Assembly: GCA_033032175.1 (NCBI GenBank)
Contig: CM065318.1
Coordinates: forward strand, 17,608,001 to 17,672,000
Reading direction: 5' to 3'
Origin: Saturnia japonica
Lineage: Eukaryota > Arthropoda > Insecta > Lepidoptera > Saturniidae
DNA length: 64,000 nucleotides
In this document: one piece after another, positions 33,501 through 41,998 of the stretch
Position numbering within the stretch: the stretch's first letter is position 1
How the letters are laid out: each line of letters starts with the position of its first letter
The notes under the pieces: model-generated
What the model was told of the DNA's origin: nothing
Database searches by the model: none
Seen by the model: only the letters and a program-made list of their open reading frames with translations
Program-made: the position numbers and the translations under genes

Positions 33501-33661
33501 AGGGGTCGTGGCATGCGATGGCCTCCTTCTGCGAGGATATCATCTCGCAGAAGGAGGCCGCGGAGAGGGTTCGCGAGGGGGATCCCCTAAGCGACCCTCT
33601 CCGACAAAGAAGACCGGGTGGTCGGAGGAGGCGATTCATTCGCCAACTCCCGCCACCCTAG
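30509..33661 (+). CDS. ORF2: AP endonuclease and reverse transcriptase, 1050 aa, apparently intact
   Basis: This is the pol protein that nicks the target and reverse-transcribes element RNA there. An APE-type endonuclease occupies roughly residues 1-205. Visible signatures are N12 (LQGNLNHS), E39 (AEPYY), GDLNAKS with D123 and N125, D173 and SDH 198-200. The reverse transcriptase spans roughly 420-760, with RRAPGPDGVPG, SYRPLVLLDDTGKMLE, FGFRRGRS (from 538), motif A IDIANAF (D573), GVPQGSVLGPLLW, and the catalytic YADD at 662-665. A C-terminal zinc finger, C950-C953-H962-C967, is typical of the R1 clade. No stop or frameshift occurs. The ATG at 30509 overlaps the ORF1 stop as TAATG, so translation by termination-reinitiation is likely. 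Many shorter frames inside this interval are shadows. Confidence 0.96.
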   Translation: MDHANGSYLQGNLNHSAAAQDLFVQSVAEWNIDVAVAAEPYYVPDQPHWVGDLDGSVAIHSSGPPLSVKERGAGFVAAARGEHVIIGVYFSPNRALVEFEAFLDSLGLAVRRLSPLPIVLLGDLNAKSRAWGAANTNPRGSAVEEWTVEVRLSLLNRGITYTCVRQNGGSVVDVSFATPSVARRVHGWRVLEEVETLSDHRYIRFEVSTSPGELALRPRRQTAFPRWVLGRLDRELVEEAAIVQSWRALAQVDEDVDASADRFREALTAVCDASMPRSNSHPQNRRAVYWWSPEIADLRVACSAARRQYQRCRRRRTQQAGEEARLYGAYRECKKSLQVAIGRAKNERWEELLRTLDGDPWGRPYRMIRKKFRRQAPPLTETLNPEVLARVVATLLPDPPELLPPPMSSGGVFVEEQLLPCFITDEEMRLVMKRLRNKRRAPGPDGVPGQLLGVTLGHMRGELRELFDRCLSAGRFPKLWKVGRLCLLAKGGRPPDCPSSYRPLVLLDDTGKMLERIVSSRVIRHMEEVGPELSDRQFGFRRGRSTLDALSTLKAWSAEATQGRGRLLAVSIDIANAFNSLPHGVIREALRFFGVPSYLRRLLEDYLQDREVVFANSQGVVARRHVGCGVPQGSVLGPLLWNMGYDWVLRVALPSRTRIICYADDTLVVAQGESWGEVARLATEGVALVVGRIQSLGLRVAAEKTEALLFHGPRCGPPPGAHIIVEGHRIRVGAQMRYLGLILDGRWRFESHFVGLGPRILGTVAALGRLLPNSGGPGTSCRRLYAGVVRSMAVYGAPIWVDALGATSRRVLRAAQRVVALRVVRGYRSVSAGAAFVLAGSPPWELEAEMLAAVYRYTAARRNMGEPPALIEVERLRREGRQEMIRRWGEDLADARYGRYTIDAVRPVLERWINRDRGSLTFRLVQVLSGHGCFGWYLHKIARREPTTACHECGAMEDTAQHTLSECAAWDEQRRALTVVVGGDLSLPSVVRAMLDSEGSWHAMASFCEDIISQKEAAERVREGDPLSDPLRQRRPGGRRRRFIRQLPPP

Positions 33662-33937
33662 CCGAACCAGGGGAGACGGGTCGGGGGGCCTGTCTTCCCA
33701 CTGCACAGGTTCGGCGGACGGAGGAGACGGCTAGGGTGTACTGAGCTGTCTCCTATTTAGGCCGGGGCCCGGCAGTGCCGGGCCGGCCGTCGGGGCGACG
33801 CGGTAGTATGCTACCTGCAGGTCCCGCGTCCCCCCATCGTGGCGGCGGATGGTACACCGTGGAGTTTTAGTGAGTAGGAGTCTCACATAACCACTCGTCC
33901 CCCCGGGCGGGTGTGTACCCATGACGGGTTCCTCCAC

Positions 33938-33970
<33 letters not shown>
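33662..33970 (+). other. 3' untranslated region and poly(A) tail of the R1-clade element
   Basis: A GC-rich non-coding segment after the ORF2 stop. It includes the self-complementary 'ggccggggcccggcagtgcc' / 'gggccggcc' region near 33760-33790, able to form a strong stem. It ends 'cctccacgtt' plus 30 A. It probably contains the recognition region for the element's own reverse transcriptase, an inference from family biology. Confidence 0.8.
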
Positions 33971-33974
<4 letters not shown>

Positions 33975-33983
33975 AGTTAGGAA
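33971..33983. repeat. Target-site duplication (ggatagttaggaa), right
   Basis: Copy of 29730-29742, following the 30-A tail. Confidence 0.96.
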
Positions 33984-33989
33984 ACAATT

Positions 33990-35400
33990 ATTTTCATCGT
34001 AATATGCAGTAGTTCGTAACTTTCATAAGCTAGTGTTCGATTGCAACTTGATGTGAAGTGAAGTTTTGTTGCTAAAGTCTTGAAACTTATAATAGAAACT
34101 GGATCTCCAGTACAGCTGCTGTACCAGATCGATAGGTGCTTGTCTAGAGATTTGCAACTTGATAATTGCAGCCCATCATGAACATTAGACTAAAAATAGT
34201 ATATTTTTCAAAAAATTGCAAAAATTATATAAGGGAATATATAATTATAATAATATATTAATATAATTATAATATTTATTAATTTAATTAATAAATAATT
34301 TATTAATAATTAATTTATTTATTTTTTATTTTTTATTTTTTAATTATATTATAATATTATAATTATAATGAATATATTATTTTATTATTATTTATGGGAA
34401 AGTTAAAAAAAAAATAAAGTGCACGTTTGTTTTTAATCATTAAAACTTTGAAATGCCTGAACAAATTTGGAATAAAACCCTCCACAGTTTTGTTGAGTAC
34501 ATGCAAAAATCAGACGAAATGATTCTGTGGTCTGTGAGACGTGATGCAAAATATGACGGACCAAATGATAATATATTTACATGATAGTTTGCCTTTCTGT
34601 TTAATTTAACAAAAGAATATAAAATAAGAGTGACAGTTTAATTAGCAATGAAAATATATAATATTTCGTACTATATTATTTTTCTATAATATAGTACGAG
34701 TGGCAACCCTACATATAATAAAACTATGGTGTTATCACGGTGACTCCCTTCACTGAAGAATTAATTAATTATGTTTCGAATCCACGTACTCCGATGGAAC
34801 GCATGGTAGCATCCTAATCTTTTGCTGTTAATGTATTCTTTTACAGAATATTCACGGCAAATAGCGAAACTTTAGATTACAAATGGCGTAAAGGACATTT
34901 TGGCGAAAATGGCTTTATAAGTAAACATACTTTTTGTTCGTAGGGTTTTTTTTTCGTTTTTATAATCTTATGTCCGTTGTGATGTTCGCAAAAAATATAA
35001 TTTATACGACCAAAGTACTTTTTTTTGTTCCGAAATATGAATTTTCAAATTGATATATTAGCAACATGTCTTTTAAGTCCTATAGGATACGTTGCTAATA
35101 TAGTAGCAATAAAACATAATTTTATTCTTGTAACATGGGGTCGTAAAGGTTAATAAAACCTGATTTTTTAGGGAGTATGAGACATCTATTTTTGAAACTA
35201 TTTAAGAAACGTGAGTTTTTATGAAACTTCTTTCTGAAATAAATCCATAGAGCAGTTATTACAAAAAAGTTATATTCTAAAAACATTTTGAATTTTAGTA
35301 TTTTTCTTTTACTGAAACGTCGAGTTTTGTCCTTTACGCTTTTTGTAATTCGAAGTATTGACATAATAAAGCTTTATTAAAATAATAAACAGTGTAAAGG
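33990..35400. other. AT-rich spacer with one orphan 43-codon frame
   Basis: 34222-34400 is nearly pure A/T. A small ATG frame at 34453-34584 encodes a protein-like segment (for example SFVEYMQKSDEMILWSVRRD) unlike the low-complexity frames around it. No homology is recognised and no splice context is obvious. Nothing else is identifiable to 35400. Confidence 0.4.
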
Positions 35401-35401
35401 T

Positions 35402-35560
35402 TATGTATTAATTTAGTTTATTTAATATAATAGTAACATATATTATAGATAAGTTTTAGCTTTCTGCACTCCTCCATATAAACTTTAACCATTCCAAATC
35501 TCACAGTCTTCCGTGCACGCAATACGCTTAAAAAGGGGTAGAAAGCTTTTGCATATATAT
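35402..35560 (-). mobile_element. Helitron B, terminal half only
   Basis: 'aatagtaacatatattatag', 'gctttctgcactcctccata' and 'tccgtgcacgcaatacgctt' are family B sequence. The CTAG-proximal half is absent. It is followed by 'aacaagaattgctcatttaa', a short motif also found at 16932 and, reversed, near 5040. Confidence 0.65.
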
Positions 35561-35679
35561 AAACCAATTCCATATATACAAACAAGAATTGCTCATTTAA
35601 TATAATAAGATAATATTCTTTTTGTCTATGCGTGCTAGATACTGACATGTACGAGCTGATAACAAATAAATCGAATTGC

Positions 35680-36285
35680 CGCTAATATCTCGTGTACTAG
35701 GAAATCGATATTTTAACTAATAATTCATGAAGTATGTCCAGATACCTACTAACTTGCAAGTTATGCCATGATGTAAAAAAAATACAACGACGAGTTACAG
35801 TTAAAAGAATAATTTTTCATATGAAACTGTGCAAGTTATTAAAAATAAATTAAATCGAGTTCAAAGGAGATATGTTCCGAGAGAGAATTGTAAATTTTCA
35901 CAGCGCATTTTTCTTTAATAAGGTTTAATATGAAACTTCATTTTACCCGGTAAATGCATACGATATTAAAATTTTATTTACTGGCCCGTGGTCTTTAGGT
36001 TAAATCAGTATTGATTTTGACGTAAATCAAAATCAGTAAAACATTTATGAGCGTTTTATTATTGCCAAATATTATTGAGGTTTGGAGTAATAGTTTAACT
36101 GTAATTAAAGTTTAATCAATAGTTTAACTGTAATTTAATTTGGACCTTTGTTGTCTTAAAAATAAATACATTATTATTATTATTAACATCGACACACCAT
36201 AACATTGCGACCTGTTTTCGTACATTACAGAAATATCAGAAAAAGTCTAGAATTCACTACAACTATCTACGATAATTTTTTATGT
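35680..36285. other. No gene seen
   Basis: AT-rich spacer with a short local duplication of 'aatagtttaactgtaatt' at 36088 and 36118. Confidence 0.4.
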
Positions 36286-36289
36286 AAGA

Positions 36290-36949
36290 CTAGCTGTGCC
36301 CGTGGCTTCGCTCACGTGGACTACAGAATGCCCACGCGAATCTTGCTTCCCAGCTCCCGGCTATTTTAAAGAGAAAATTGCTAGTTGTGGGCGTTCCTTA
36401 GAACATAAATGTATACTCTCCCAGACTTTTTTGTAGGTATTTTTAATGTCTACAATTGTTTAGTACATTAATTTGCTATATATCTTATGGAGTACACAGC
36501 GTAAGCCATTTAAGCGCCTGAATTGATTCACCATGACCACTTTTTTATTTGTGCGGAACCCTAATTCTTTTTCTAAAATAAAAGTAGCCTAAGTTACTCC
36601 CTATAAATTCAGCTATCTACCAGTGAAAGTCCCGTCTAAATCTGTCCAACCGTTTGATATATTACCCGGAACAAACAGACAGACAGATAGACAAAATATT
36701 TTAATAATGGGTGTTTTGTTGTACGTATCGTATATACTTTCATATGCATTTAGTAAAAAGCTGTTATTTTGACATTACAAACAGACACTTTTACAACAAC
36801 ACTTTTACAAACTGACTACACTGTTAGCCTTAGGAGCCCTACCCAAAAACAGAGCCGCTGCGGCTTTTACAGCTTCACCGAACTTGGGGGCGAGCGCTTA
36901 GGGCACTCAGCCGCAAAAACAGACACTTCAATTTTATTAAATGTATAGA
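36290..36949 (-). mobile_element. Helitron A, full-length, carrying a nested retroposon P
   Basis: Plus-strand CTAG at 36290-36293 follows A, and the right end atgtataga is next to T. Family blocks are continuous up to 'acattacaaacagacactt' at 36790, where retroposon P interrupts. The last 'aacagacacttcaattttat' then resumes. The order is therefore Helitron first, retroposon second. Confidence 0.82.
36791..36917 (-). mobile_element. Retroposon P copy 6, nested in Helitron A
   Basis: Bounded by aacagacactt at 36780-36790 and 36918-36928. A T-rich, partly scrambled tail (36791-36811) precedes actgactacactgttagcct, and the copy stops at 'gcactcagccgc'. It keeps the longer 'acccaaaaacagagccgctg' subfamily version. 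The duplication is Helitron sequence, confirming the nesting. Confidence 0.88.
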
Positions 36950-36954
36950 TAAGG

Positions 36955-37660
36955 CGTGGCGACAGCGCGGAACACGCACACATTGAATAACATTATGAAG
37001 CTTGGATGTGGTGAGTTACTTTAAAATTCTGTCACTAAGAACCTGTCGGTGTTGTTCTAGACGACAAAATTAGGGTTACTATTCAGTCTGAATCTCAAAA
37101 GCAGCTGGCTCAAAACCTCATACATAATTAATAATTGGTGACGGTTCAACTTGTGAAAAACAGCTTACAAAGAGTTGCACTACATAATATCATACCGCAA
37201 TGTTATGGAGTTTTATTACGACGTACTTTCTCATTACTTCTCATGATGTTGAAAGTTTAATAAAATATTTGAAAGCTTTTTCCCAAAATGTACTTTAATA
37301 TCAATATCACTACATGGTACAAAAGAAAGTTGCTATCCGCGATTGTCTGTTTGCCCATTTATTTCTTCTAACTCAAGCAAAGGATTTAATATGGATTTTT
37401 TTTTATGGAAGTTTTAGTATATACAATACATTGCTATTAAGTCTTTGTATAGTAGAAAAAATCCAATATTTAGTAATCAAGTTGTCAAAAAATGATTTTC
37501 GGGTGATTATATGGCTTACGCTGGCTAAAACCTTATGAGATACATAAAAATCATCTGCTAATGAATTGTGGCTGTTAAAAAACCTAGAGAAAAGTCCGCC
37601 GTGGCATACGTCTATCTCCTAAGGTTGACTTGCAATAACCATTTATATCTCCAAATTAAT
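36955..37660. other. No gene; old Helitron A-like interior at about 37500-37655
   Basis: 'tatggcttacgctggctaaa', 'accttatgagatacat' and 'tctatctcctaaggttgact' echo the Helitron A interior with heavy divergence. The rest is unassigned. Confidence 0.4.
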
Positions 37661-37917
37661 AATAAAAGTTTTACGTTATTTGCGAGGCTATTTTCTGCAA
37701 TTCGGTATTAATCTTTATTCAGTTAAGTTCGTTAGTTAACTTGGGCATTTAATTTAGATTACGATTGTCCTTACACTATTCCATTATAATAAATACGGTA
37801 GAAGATATCACGAATTCAAAATTATTCGCGACCAAAGAAATCCTACATAAAAAACTTATGATAAATTGCGCGACGTAAATTAAGTGCACTATTCGTAACT
37901 ATGAAGTTACGTAACAT

Positions 37918-38100
37918 AACGTCACGCCTGTATCTCCGAACTTTTAGGCAGAGGTGTACAACCACAGTTCGCCGGGTATGTTTTAGGTTCCATGCAATAG
38001 GGGGCGTGCCTATTAATGCCATTAATCGAGTTCAAAGCCACACTCCAAGCTGCAACTGAGAATTTCATAGAATCGAACCTAGGACTTCGAGCATATCGAG
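37918..38100 (-). mobile_element. SINE-2 copy, head eroded
   Basis: 'cgtcacgcctgtatctccga', 'ttcgccgggtatgttttagg' and 'gccattaatcgagttcaaag' match the copy at 24525-24778. The box B region survives only as 'aatcgaacctagga'. Confidence 0.7.
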
Positions 38101-38119
38101 CTACCCGTGCGAAGCTGAG

Positions 38120-38890
38120 GCGGGTCGCTAGTAATATATCTATATATATATATGTATAAGATAGCTGTATTATATGAGTGCATTGGTTTTTCGACAAAAA
38201 ACTCTCTTAAAGTTTGGCTATTTTAGAAAATAATATATTATATTTTTTGTACTTTTGAAAAAAATAAATAAACCACAACTTGAAATAAAGTTTCTAATTA
38301 TTGAAATTATGTTTGGAGTGTGTTGGGTATACATACCTCTTTAAATAGGCCGTGAGATCGTTTGTATTTCTTTTTAATAAATTGGTTTTTTAGTTTTAAA
38401 AACACAAAACTTCAAGTTAGCGTTAGTACCACTTAATTAAAATAATTATTAGAAGTGTTCGTAGCTACGTTATTACATAATATTAACTCTCGCATGCTTA
38501 AGCATACGCTAAATATGCGAATATTTCGCATAGTAATATACCCGTGGTAATATTTTATATGACCAGGCAGGGGTCTGGGCGGTCCTCGGTATTTATGGGA
38601 CAATTACCGCTCCGTAATTAAAGTGATGCCTTAACAAGATTTCGCCGTCTGCGAGATTGCCCGTGTAAATTTAACTTGAGATTTCTGTTAATGTAATGTA
38701 AGATTTATTTAAAGAGATTTAAGGTTATATTTTGATGCGAAGTTTGATTTTTTTTTTAAATTTACTATTAAACTATTTCTTTCTATAAATTGTATACTTG
38801 AATTAAAATAGAGTTATATGAAAATAAATATGCAATACAATATAAAAGTACGGATAAAGCGTCCGTTCTGTTTAACCACACGATGCGTAA
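38120..38890. other. No gene seen
   Basis: A (TA)n tract near 38138-38154, otherwise unassigned AT-rich DNA. Confidence 0.4.
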
Positions 38891-38903
38891 TGACCGCCAT
38901 TAT

Positions 38904-38984
38904 TTTTTTTTGTAGATCTGACTACACTGTTAGCCTTAGGGGCCCTAAAGCCGCTGCGGCTTTTACAGCTTCACCGGACCTGGA
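38904..38984 (-). mobile_element. Retroposon P copy 7, 81 bp, with 11-bp duplication
   Basis: The 11-mer accgccattat lies at 38893-38903 and 38985-38995. Between them are eight T, a few unmatched bases, and 'ctgactacactgttagcc' through 'accggacctgg'. It belongs to the short-indel subfamily. It ends at the same family position as copy 2 (8114-8204). Confidence 0.92.
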
Positions 38985-39124
38985 ACCGCCATTATAATGT
39001 AAACCCATTTTATATACTGATATTTTATAGTCATAACATTACATACCATCACGCCATCATCTAGTTTTTAGTCATAAACTACAATGAAACTATTACAACA
39101 ACATTGCCTATTTTTAAAAATAAC

Positions 39125-39138
39125 AGTCATCTTTGAAG
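39125..39138. repeat. Target-site duplication (agtcatctttgaag), left of retroposon R copy 1
   Basis: Identical 14-mer at 39473-39486. Confidence 0.93.
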
Positions 39139-39472
39139 AAGTTTTTGGCGGAATCTTGAAGTGGCATGTTGTGGTTTTTATTTTTAATTCATTTACTTAG
39201 GTTTTTGACCCTATATTATGTAATATTAGTGGCGTTTTGAGTAATATACTTTGGTTTTTGTGCATAAGTGAAGTTAATTATAAATATAAACTGAAAGCAT
39301 GCATTCTGGGATACCATAAAAACGCCCTAGAAAGTTTTAACAGTGGAGCTACCATCTTGTTAGGATAGTGAAATCGTTATAAGACAGGACACTATATTCA
39401 CTCGATAATGGCAGTAATGGTCGTCATTAAAGGGGACTGGTTGCCAAGTTAGGAAGAAGAAGAAAAAAAAGA
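39139..39472 (+). mobile_element. Retroposon R copy 1 (plus strand, GAA-rich tail)
   Basis: The element starts aagtttttggcggaatcttg and ends ggttgccaagttaggaagaa with a GAA/A-rich tail. A perfect 14-bp duplication brackets it. No ORF is present and I see no clear polymerase III promoter, so it is a non-autonomous retroposon of uncertain origin. Opposite copy at 39522-39851; older relatives at 10960 and 18990. Confidence 0.88.
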
Positions 39473-39508
39473 AGTCATCTTTGAAGTTATTCTACAGAAC
39501 AAAGAGTA

Positions 39509-39521
39509 TATTAGCTACTCT
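39509..39521. repeat. Target-site duplication (tattagctactct) of retroposon R copy 2
   Basis: Repeats at 39852-39864. Confidence 0.88.
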
Positions 39522-39851
39522 TCTTCTTCTTCTTCCTAACTTGGCAACCGGTCCTCTTTAATGAAGACCATTACTGCCATTATCGAGTGAATTACATTGT
39601 CAAGTGTTATGACGATTCAGTATCCTAACAAGATGGTGGCTCCCTTGTTAGAACCTTTCTAGGGAATTTTTGTGTGATCTCGGAATGAATGCTTTCAGCT
39701 TATATTTATAATCCACTTCACTTATGCACAAAAACCAAATTATATCACGCAAAACGCCACAAATATTACATAATATAGGGTCAAAAACTTAAGTAAATGA
39801 ATTAAAAATAACAACCACAACATGTCACTTCAAGATCCCGCCAAAAACTCC
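39522..39851 (-). mobile_element. Retroposon R copy 2 (minus strand)
   Basis: It is the reverse complement of copy 1 over about 330 bp, with roughly 10% or more substitutions by eye, and begins with the antisense of the GAA tail (ttcttcttcttcttcctaac). It has its own duplication, different from that of copy 1. This proves a separate insertion rather than one fold-back element. Confidence 0.88.
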
Positions 39852-39869
39852 TATTAGCTACTCTAGTTC

Positions 39870-40390
39870 CGTGAGTTATTTGTATAAACTGAAACGAATA
39901 AATTGTTCCTATTTAATTTTGTATAAAAATTCTAACATTGGTCTTACTACAACAAACGATGTTTGTACATATTTGCATATTCCGAGATATGTTTAAATAT
40001 TTGCCGCTATAAATTAAGCGAATGTTTATTCGCATTATTACCGGATGCAATGAGCGCTCATAACATCCATTCCAATATTTAAATCCGGATGTATGTTGTA
40101 TTAATTATGTTTGTCTGGAATGTTTTTCATGTGTTTTTTATATTAACGCGGTAAATTGGCGGTGATATCTTTCCTAGTTACGCTTGAAAGAGCCCATGTT
40201 GTAAAAAAGAGGGAACACAGACCGAGAGATGGCTACACAGTATCACGGTGAAGATAAAGACGTGGAGATTTTTTTAGTTCGTGCCGAGATAAAAGTTTTC
40301 CTTCAGGCATTCTCTTGCAAGATCATAATTACAGTGTGCACTCATCTTGAATCTTGTTTCAATATTGCGTATTATCGTAGTCGGAAACAG
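39870..40390. other. No gene seen
   Basis: Unassigned AT-rich DNA. The 90-codon frame at 40229-40501 runs into repeat F and is not a gene. Confidence 0.4.
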
Positions 40391-40392
40391 TT

Positions 40393-40700
40393 TTTACCCG
40401 ACTTCAACAAAAGACGGGAGGTTACTGAATTCGAATGTACATATATATTTTTTAATGGATACTCAGCTTTAACTTTTTTGTTAAGGAACCGATTTGAATG
40501 ATTCTTTTTTGTTGGATAGGGGATACTTTAAGGATAGTCCCGTTTTAATTTCATTGGTATTGGACCTTCGATTTCAAAGATACACAAGAAAATCTTCAAA
40601 ATGAATGATTTTTTTTAATGTGTAACATCTATAGGCGTGGGTAAACCAGATTGTAGGCGTTGTGAAACAGGCCGTGGCGACGCATCGCCACGCTATATGA
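40393..40700 (+). repeat. Repeat F copy with hairpin tail
   Basis: It begins tttttacccgacttcaacaa. Family blocks 'aggaaccgatttgaatgatt', 'ggatactttaaggatagtcc' and 'attggtattggaccttcgat' run to about 40620. They are followed by 'ccgtggcgacgcatcgccac', whose 'gtggcgacgcatcgccac' part is nearly self-complementary. Confidence 0.65.
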
Positions 40701-40754
40701 TGGAATATATGTACTATGAATTATGAAATTATGAATATAAAATTATGAAAATAA

Positions 40755-40870
40755 TCACTGCAACCTCATTGACCTCCACTAACCCCCTACTGACCTCCAT
40801 AGGATCCTCCCAATGACCCTCACTGATTGCCCATGGGACCTCACTGACTCCCCACGGACCCCCAACAGGG
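40755..40870 (+). repeat. Degenerate 'cactgacctcc' short-unit repeat
   Basis: Repeated variants of ctgacctccactaac / ctcactgactccccacgg give a pyrimidine-rich, imperfect tandem pattern with units of roughly 11-20 bp. It has no coding frame of note and differs from everything else in the window. Confidence 0.55.
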
Positions 40871-41014
40871 AAATCATCGGGACCGCCCTTCGATGTTTCA
40901 CATCTACCAGGCGTCCCATGATGGATTTTTTTTTTGTTAAAAATTGTCTTGTTATATTAATTGTTGGTTAAGCGTTTGAAAGTCTCATTATTTAAATGAT
41001 GATGTGGTTTGAGA

Positions 41015-41175
41015 TGGGAACATGCTAAGCTTACAGGCCGGAACACACTTATAGGTGCTTGGAGACAGTTTTATAACTTGAGACACTGGTTAGCCAGACA
41101 CTCATTAGGAAATTCTTTACCACTATGCTATAGTTTTATCAAGATGTTTTTCTTCGCCGAAAACTCAAACTCTTA
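41015..41175 (-). mobile_element. SINE-1 fragment
   Basis: 'gccggaacacacttataggt', 'gcttggagaca', 'ttagccagacactcattagg' and 'atgctatagttttatcaaga' are antisense SINE-1 body. The tRNA-like head is missing. Confidence 0.55.
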
Positions 41176-41179
41176 TTGC

Positions 41180-41995
41180 TTGATAATTGTTGTTTATATA
41201 TAACAAACTAACTGCGCCCCACGGCAAAATTGTGGATGATAGATAATAAGTATATGTTATTCTACATTCATATGAATCACGTTTAAATTTTTATAAATTA
41301 AAGACGTTGTAATGCAGAAAAAATTTCTCAGATTTGTCATTCCTATTTAAGGTTTTAAATGAACATAATGATAGTTCTTTTTTATTGAAACAAATATACA
41401 TTTTCGTTCATAGGATTAGGTGTTACTTGTAAAATCGCAGTATCTTCCATAGGTATACAACAAATACTGGCCAACACTCGCCTATCTGCCGAATTTGTTA
41501 AGGGTATAACAGGATTCCGAATGAATCTGATATTTCAATTAAGTAAAAAATTATTTAAAAAAATTATATTCCCAACTTATTTGTAGGTTTGTTACATGGT
41601 TTATTTTCATAACTCTCGCATATTATATAGCGCATGCTAGTTACAATTTTTAAAAGCAAGTTTATTATTTAGGGGTAGCTGTAATAGAATTTTCAATTGG
41701 GTCCAGTTTTGTGAAATAAATAAATGCGTTCGTTGGCTGTTGCACTTGCCTAATAGATGTCCTTACTTGTATTATACAAATTTCTCTCTTTCTTTTACGT
41801 CGTTACATCGTTAGGTAACGAATTAAAAAAAAAATGTAACACGTCCTGTTTACTTGGTAACTAAATACAATTTCATGGAGATATCTTTAAATATGACGGA
41901 TTGTGATACAAACTTTCATACCCTTTTTCACCACCTTAGAGGTTGAATTTCTAAAAACCTTCCGTAGTGACCTTCATTTGGACAAATGATTATAT
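41180..41995. other. No gene; small dispersed repeat at 41885-41990
   Basis: 'ccctttttcaccaccttaga' and 'ggttgaatttctaaaaacct' are the reverse complement of the block at 11760-11870 and of the window end near 63960. The rest is unassigned. Confidence 0.4.
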
Positions 41996-41998
41996 GTA

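Larger units (their letters stand above)
29743..33970 (+). mobile_element. R1-clade non-LTR retrotransposon, 5'-truncated, 4.2 kb
   Basis: The element is bounded by a perfect 13-bp duplication (29730-29742 and 33971-33983). It begins inside ORF1, contains a full ORF2 and a 3' UTR of about 280 bp, and ends in 30 A (33941-33970). Its GC content is far above the surrounding DNA. Domain order (CCHC gag, then AP endonuclease, reverse transcriptase and a C-terminal CCHC finger) and the TAATG overlap place it in the R1 clade (R1, TRAS, SART, Waldo and relatives). I cannot name the family without a database search. The perfect duplication, long A tail and open ORF2 indicate recent insertion. Because the 5' end and promoter are missing, this copy is unlikely to start its own cycle, though it could still make protein if read from a neighbouring promoter. 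Confidence 0.95.

Noticed and set aside
30000..33940. Many secondary open frames of 60-220 codons on both strands
   Set aside because: They are shadows of the GC-rich ORF1 and ORF2 of the R1-clade element, whose domain content is clear in the chosen frames.
29743..33970. Site-specific insertion into rDNA or a telomeric array
   Set aside because: Flanking DNA is ordinary AT-rich sequence with a single TTAGG, not 28S rDNA and not a (TTAGG)n array.
39125..39864. A single fold-back (long-TIR) DNA transposon
   Set aside because: Each arm has its own distinct target-site duplication, so it is two retroposon insertions in opposite orientation.
40229..40501. 90-codon frame
   Set aside because: It runs into repeat F, which is non-coding in all other copies.
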